Source: a bacterium (GTDB taxonomy: Bacteria > Patescibacteriota > Microgenomatia > Levybacterales > UBA12049). From it: a DNA stretch of 9,170 bases. The notes under the pieces were generated by a model. It was not told where the DNA came from. It worked only from the letters and a program-made list of their open reading frames with translations, and made no database searches. Shown here in pieces: positions 6,115 to 9,170 of this stretch. Made by a program: the position numbers and the translations under genes. Within the stretch, counting starts at the first letter, position 1; each line of letters opens with the position of its first letter. The stretch is from NCBI GenBank assembly GCA_021820025.1, contig JAKAEF010000035.1:1-9170 (forward strand), written 5' to 3'.

Positions 6115-6482
6115 CTTAAAAAATAATTTTTTACGTCTTCCACATCTTTTTTCATTTGATTTGTCAGTAATACTCCTGAGCTAAAAACCTGGTTGTTTCT
6201 AATTTTTTTATAAAGACGGATACTAATCCATTTACCATAGATGTCTCCATTAAAATTTAATAAAAACGGCTCAATTTTACTTTCCTTTTCCTGAAACGTC
6301 TCTGACTTTCCAACAAATGTTGCTGCAATAAATTCCTTATTATCAACTTTTACTTTTGCCGCATAAATTCCTTCTGGGATAGCTTTATGCAACATGATGT
6401 TTGCAGTAGGAAAACCTAATTCCCTTCCCCGCTTTTTCCCAGAAACTACTTTTCCCCATACTATATATAAAGGCTTATTCAT
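6111..6482 (-). CDS. Stand-alone riboflavin kinase (RibF C-terminal domain homologue)
   Basis: Riboflavin kinase phosphorylates riboflavin to FMN with ATP in the cytoplasm. The 123-residue protein is a complete kinase domain: GKVVSGKKRGRELGFPTAN (residues 10-28) contains the PTAN ATP/Mg site, followed by PEGIYAAKV (36-44) and VGKSETF (57-63). E71 in IEPFLLNFNGDIYGK is at the position of the family's catalytic glutamate, and the tail MKKDVEDVKNYF ends the fold. Most bacteria fuse this domain to an N-terminal FAD synthetase; that half is absent and no remnant lies upstream. The product would therefore make FMN but not FAD. The gene lies on the opposite strand to the riboswitch-controlled riboflavin importer. 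The ATG at 6480-6482 is only 6 nt after an extended -10 element, with no Shine-Dalgarno, suggesting a leaderless message. Confidence 0.9.
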   Translation of the reverse strand: MNKPLYIVWGKVVSGKKRGRELGFPTANIMLHKAIPEGIYAAKVKVDNKEFIAATFVGKSETFQEKESKIEPFLLNFNGDIYGKWISIRLYKKIRNNQVFSSGVLLTNQMKKDVEDVKNYFLS

Positions 6483-6488
6483 ATAGCT

Positions 6489-6497
6489 ATTGTATCA
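6489..6497 (-). promoter_or_regulatory. Extended -10 promoter of the riboflavin kinase gene
   Basis: On the minus strand TGATACAAT fits the extended -10 consensus TGnTATAAT; no good -35 is visible. The usual 7-nt distance to the start site puts transcription initiation at the ATG itself. Confidence 0.5.
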
Positions 6498-6518
6498 AAA
6501 ACAACATACGATTATGAT
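6490..6518 (+). promoter_or_regulatory. Possible promoter of the small membrane protein gene
   Basis: TTGTAT (6490-6495), a 17-bp spacer and TATGAT (6513-6518, 5 of 6). The expected start at about 6525 coincides with the GTG initiation codon. The -35 is weak (3 of 6) and overlaps the divergent kinase promoter. Confidence 0.45.
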
Positions 6519-6524
6519 AATAAG

Positions 6525-6875
6525 GTGAGAGAAATAAATGGCAAGAAAAGATTTCGTTCTGTAACATTCTTTTTGTTAGGGATTTTATCTTTTTTGCTTC
6601 TTTCTTTTCTCATCAAAAGCTTTCCTCCCGGTTTTGTAGTAAATGTGAGCATCTTTCATTTTTCAATTATTTTCCCATTTTTTTTACTTTTTTTCTTAGC
6701 AGTTTCAGGAATATTAGGATTTATCTTTGCAAGCAAAATTCAAGGAATTCTTATGGGATTATTTTTTGTCTCTTATCTTATCATTCGAATACTTGGACTT
6801 ACAAACTGGTTCTTTTTAATTCTCCTTTTTCTTCTTTTTATAGTTGTTGAAATGTTTTTTTTAAAGGCAAAATAG
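6525..6875 (+). CDS. Small integral membrane protein of unknown function
   Basis: I do not recognise a named family. The 116-residue protein has a basic N-terminus (MREINGKKRFR) followed by about four hydrophobic segments, near residues 13-31, 42-66, 70-88 and 93-112. Short polar turns separate them, including SFPPGF between the first two, and it ends with LKAK. The positive N-terminus suggests that end stays in the cytoplasm. The start is the GTG at 6525; the ATG at 6538 is in another frame and meets a stop after eight codons. No catalytic residues stand out. It lies between the divergent riboflavin kinase and metG, 42 bp from each, and metG has its own promoter-like sequence, so no functional link is implied. 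Confidence 0.75.
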   Translation: MREINGKKRFRSVTFFLLGILSFLLLSFLIKSFPPGFVVNVSIFHFSIIFPFFLLFFLAVSGILGFIFASKIQGILMGLFFVSYLIIRILGLTNWFFLILLFLLFIVVEMFFLKAK

Positions 6876-6877
6876 TC

Positions 6878-6906
6878 TTGTGAGAACCAGTATCTTTTGA
6901 TACAAT
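6878..6906 (+). promoter_or_regulatory. Promoter of metG
   Basis: TTGTGA (6878-6883), a 17-bp spacer ending in TGA, and TACAAT (6901-6906) form an extended -10 promoter. The expected start near 6913 leaves only about 5 nt before the ATG at 6918, and no Shine-Dalgarno is present. Confidence 0.6.
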
Positions 6907-6917
6907 TTGAGCTATAT

Positions 6918-8345
6918 ATGTCAAAATTTTATATTACCAGCGCTATTCCCTATGTTAATGCAAAGCCACACATTGGTCATGCACAGGAATTTGTATATGC
7001 AGATGTAATCCGTCGTTTTCATAAACTTTTACATCAAGATGTTTTATATTTGTGCGGAGCAGATGAAAATGCACTAAAAATTTTTCAAGCAGCAGAAAAA
7101 GCAGAAAAAACACCACAAGAATTTACGAATCAGCACAACGAAGAATTTTTAGATGTTGCAAAAAAATTAAATGTTCAATTTGATATTTGGCAGAGAGGAT
7201 CTGATAGTACAAAACACTTTCCTTCTTCCCAAAAATTGTGGGAACTTTGTGAGAAAAACGGAGATATATATAAAAAATCTTATACAGGTCTTTACTGTGT
7301 AGGATGCGAGCAATTTTATGAGAAAGAAGAGTTAAATGAAAATGGTGAATGTTTTGAACATCCGGGAAGAAAATTAGACGAGGTCTCAGAAGAGAATTAT
7401 TTTTTTAGATTATCAAAATATCAAGATTTTCTTGCAGAACTACTTACAAAAAATCTTTTACAAGTAACACCAGAGTTTAGAAAAAATGAAGCATTATCTT
7501 TTATTAAAAAGGGGCTACAAGATTTTTCAATTTCGCGAAGTAAAGAACGAGCACGAGGTTGGGGCATTCCCGTGCCAAATGATCCTAACCAAATCATGTA
7601 TGTTTGGTTTGATGCATTAAATATTTACCAAACTGGTATTGGTTTTGGATGGGATGAGAATTTATATAAGAAATGGAATCCGCAAGACGTTATGGTTATT
7701 GGCAAAGGGATTATTCGCTTTCATGCAATTTATTGGCCGGCAATTCTAAAATCAGCAGGGCTTGCACTTCCAAAATCTCTTTTTGTCCATGGATATTTAA
7801 CTGTTGATGGACAAAAAATGTCAAAAACATTGGGTAATGTTATTGATCCAATCGATTTGATTACAAAATATGGAACAGATACTGTCAGGTATTATCTGTT
7901 AAGAGAAATCTCCTCAACAGGAGACGGAGATTTTTCTGAAAGAAGGTTAACAGAGGTTTATAACGCAGATCTTGCAAACGGTCTTGGTAACTTAGTTGCA
8001 CGTGTTGCAAAGCTATGTGAAAAACATCAGATTGGTATAAACTCAGAGCTTCCTACTAAAGTATCGTTTAATAATTATTATAATTATCTTGAAAATTTTG
8101 AATTTAACTTAGCACTTGAAGAAATTTGGAGAGAAATTAAAAGTATTGATGTAGAAATAAACAAAGATCAACCATGGACACTGGAAAAAGAAAAAGCAAT
8201 TCCAGTTTTACAATCATATGTAACAAAAATATTGCATATTGCTTATTCCCTGCAGCCATTTTTACCAGAAACAGCAGAAAAAATTCTGCAACAGTTTTCA
8301 CAAAAAATAATTACTTCACAAACTCCTCTTTTTCCAAGAATTTAG
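6918..8345 (+). CDS. metG: Methionyl-tRNA synthetase
   Basis: This cytoplasmic class I synthetase charges tRNA-Met with methionine for initiation and elongation. The 475-residue protein has the catalytic HIGH motif (18-21, in NAKPHIGHAQEF) and a single zinc knuckle C127-x2-C130-x14-C145-x2-H148. It also has the RFHAIYWPAILKSAG segment and KMSKT (300-304, KMSKS variant). A helical anticodon-binding domain follows to the end. The C-terminal tRNA-binding EMAP-like domain found in longer MetRS is absent. The segment usually reading GTDEHG is GADENA here (47-52): the aspartate is kept, but the His and the following Gly are replaced. The ATG at 6918 is preferred because MSKFYITSAIPYVNA begins the catalytic fold; an upstream in-frame TTG at 6897 adds seven residues that fall inside the promoter. 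Confidence 0.96.
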   Translation: MSKFYITSAIPYVNAKPHIGHAQEFVYADVIRRFHKLLHQDVLYLCGADENALKIFQAAEKAEKTPQEFTNQHNEEFLDVAKKLNVQFDIWQRGSDSTKHFPSSQKLWELCEKNGDIYKKSYTGLYCVGCEQFYEKEELNENGECFEHPGRKLDEVSEENYFFRLSKYQDFLAELLTKNLLQVTPEFRKNEALSFIKKGLQDFSISRSKERARGWGIPVPNDPNQIMYVWFDALNIYQTGIGFGWDENLYKKWNPQDVMVIGKGIIRFHAIYWPAILKSAGLALPKSLFVHGYLTVDGQKMSKTLGNVIDPIDLITKYGTDTVRYYLLREISSTGDGDFSERRLTEVYNADLANGLGNLVARVAKLCEKHQIGINSELPTKVSFNNYYNYLENFEFNLALEEIWREIKSIDVEINKDQPWTLEKEKAIPVLQSYVTKILHIAYSLQPFLPETAEKILQQFSQKIITSQTPLFPRI

Positions 8346-8346
8346 T

Positions 8347-8379
8347 TGTCAATTATTGACAGCATTATGTGATTCACAT
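8347..8379. promoter_or_regulatory. Two tandem palindromes upstream of the sensor-like gene
   Basis: TGTCAATTATTGACA (8347-8361) and ATGTGATTCACAT (8367-8379) are both perfect palindromes around a single central T. Their centres are 19 bp apart. They lie just upstream of the -35 box at 8390, as operators for an activator or repressor might. The first could also form a hairpin just after metG, but no T-run follows it. Confidence 0.45.
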
Positions 8380-8389
8380 TATCCTATAA

Positions 8390-8418
8390 TTGACTCCTAG
8401 CTTTTTAGTGAGTATAAT
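8390..8418 (+). promoter_or_regulatory. Strong sigma-70-type promoter of the sensor-like gene
   Basis: TTGACT (8390-8395), a 17-bp spacer and a perfect TATAAT (8413-8418) give 11 of 12 matches. The expected start is near 8425, leaving a leader of about 20 nt. An inverted repeat AGCTTTT / AAAAGCT (8399-8405 and 8423-8429) brackets the -10 and could be an operator. Confidence 0.8.
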
Positions 8419-8444
8419 ACGTAAAAGCTGCACAAGATAAATTT

Positions 8445-9170
8445 ATGTTAGAAAAACAACCGTTTCTAAGCTTTAACAAAAGCATTTATAGAATTATTTC
8501 AGTACTTTTTTTTGTCTCATTTTTGCTTCAAGTAATAGTTGGTTCAATAATTGTATATGAATCTGCACTAAAAGATTCAAGAGACTATGTGCTTACATCT
8601 GTTAAAAGAATAGAAAATGACATAAATTATAGTAATGGGAAATGGAATCTATATAGATATAATGCAGATCCCAATGCAGCAGATACATATCCAATTTATA
8701 TTTTAGGATCAGATGGTTATGTTGTAGATAGATGGAAACCGGTTTTTGGATACTTAGATACATCAGATTTTAAACATTTAATTACTTTTACTACTCCCCA
8801 AACAATTAACACACCGACCAATCAAGAATGGAGAATGTACTCAAAACTTATTACAGGAAGTAATAGTGAAGTTATTGGGGTAATTACTGTTTCTTATTTT
8901 AATCCAGCAGACAATAATACAACAGTTGATACAAAAATTACCGAAGAGGCAAATACAATCGCTTCAAAAATTACTATTAAAAATGACCAAATTACAAATA
9001 TTTCAGTAGACCCAAGAGAATTAAATTACGATATAGCATACCAGGTTGTTGATCAATATAATAAAATTTTGGCAAAAAGCAATAATAGTAATAGTATTGA
9101 TAGAATTCCTAATTTTATTGACAGCAGTTATGTAGGAAGTGCAATTGACAATCCAGGTTTCCAACAAATT
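8445..9170 (+). CDS. Membrane-anchored sensor-like protein, N-terminal part
   Basis: The frame is open from ATG 8445 to the window end (242 residues) and incomplete at the C-terminus. It begins with a short cytoplasmic stretch, then a transmembrane helix (about 17-38), then a region expected outside the membrane. That region contains YPIYILGSDGYVVDRW (82-97) and EWRMYSKL...GVITVSYF (128-152), a pattern like the PAS/Cache-type sensor folds of histidine kinases. A second, weaker copy seems to follow: YDIAYQVVDQYNKILAKSN (195-213). A second membrane helix and a kinase, cyclase or other output domain would be expected beyond 9170 but is not visible, so the activity cannot be named. No Shine-Dalgarno precedes the ATG. 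It has its own strong promoter and is separate from metG. Asn-rich composition is consistent with the AT-rich background. Confidence 0.75.
   Translation, partial: MLEKQPFLSFNKSIYRIISVLFFVSFLLQVIVGSIIVYESALKDSRDYVLTSVKRIENDINYSNGKWNLYRYNADPNAADTYPIYILGSDGYVVDRWKPVFGYLDTSDFKHLITFTTPQTINTPTNQEWRMYSKLITGSNSEVIGVITVSYFNPADNNTTVDTKITEEANTIASKITIKNDQITNISVDPRELNYDIAYQVVDQYNKILAKSNNSNSIDRIPNFIDSSYVGSAIDNPGFQQI

Noticed and set aside
6092..6132. A/T-only hairpins (CTTTTTT/AAAAAAG at 6092-6109; AAAAAAT/ATTTTTT at 6118-6132) as a bidirectional terminator between convergent genes
   Set aside because: The position is suggestive, but the stems contain only one or no G-C pair, lie inside coding ends, and are expected by chance in this A/T-rich sequence.
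6538..6564. ATG at 6538 as start of the small membrane protein
   Set aside because: It is in a different frame and reaches a stop after eight codons; the GTG at 6525 gives the long hydrophobic frame.
6897..6917. TTG start of metG at 6897
   Set aside because: The extra seven residues fall over the -10 element and precede the conserved MSKFYITSAIPYVN start of the catalytic domain.
8356..8390. A second promoter from TTGACA (8356-8361) and TATAAT (8385-8390)
   Set aside because: The spacer would be 23 bp, too long for sigma-70; the bases are better explained by the palindrome and by the -35 of the downstream promoter.
1..9170. CRISPR array, insertion sequence, tRNA or rRNA
   Set aside because: No direct-repeat array, transposase, terminal inverted repeats, cloverleaf or rRNA-like segment was seen on either strand.

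Overview
The window is an AT-rich bacterial segment read with the standard code (TGA is a stop, for example for the transporter ATPase). It has compact genes, short intergenic gaps and trimmed versions of familiar proteins: a short HrcA, a single-domain riboflavin kinase and a short EcfT. This look, with several translation starts lacking a Shine-Dalgarno sequence, suggests a reduced-genome lineage such as the Candidate Phyla Radiation (Patescibacteria, possibly Microgenomates). That placement is inference; no rRNA or marker tree is available here.

Left part (1-3440, minus strand): a class I heat-shock operon in the order hrcA-grpE-dnaK-dnaJ. It is driven by a TTGACA/TAAATT promoter whose spacer and -10 are covered by a CIRCE-like inverted repeat, the expected HrcA operator. 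The first three genes are 1-2 nt apart. dnaJ is cut by the window edge and is separated from dnaK by a strong hairpin with a T-run, a probable attenuator.

Middle (3440-6482): a divergent promoter (TTGACA, 17 bp, TATGAT) starts at the edge of a complete FMN riboswitch aptamer. This is followed by a terminator whose T-run ends at the ATG of an ECF-transporter S component (RibU-like). An ECF ATPase and an EcfT-like membrane protein follow in a tight operon. Next is a membrane-anchored class I methyltransferase resembling the FAM173/ATPSCKMT lysine methyltransferases. Convergent with it, sharing a TTAA at the stops, is a stand-alone riboflavin kinase. Together the riboswitch, importer and kinase read as a riboflavin salvage module: FMN made by the kinase would shut off the importer.

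Right part (6483-9170, plus strand): a small four-helix-type membrane protein of unknown function, methionyl-tRNA synthetase (metG), and a 100-bp intergenic region with two perfect palindromes and a near-consensus promoter. The last gene is the N-terminal 242 residues of a membrane-anchored, sensor-like protein that runs off the window. No tRNA, rRNA, mobile element, CRISPR array or gene-free stretch longer than 300 bases was seen.
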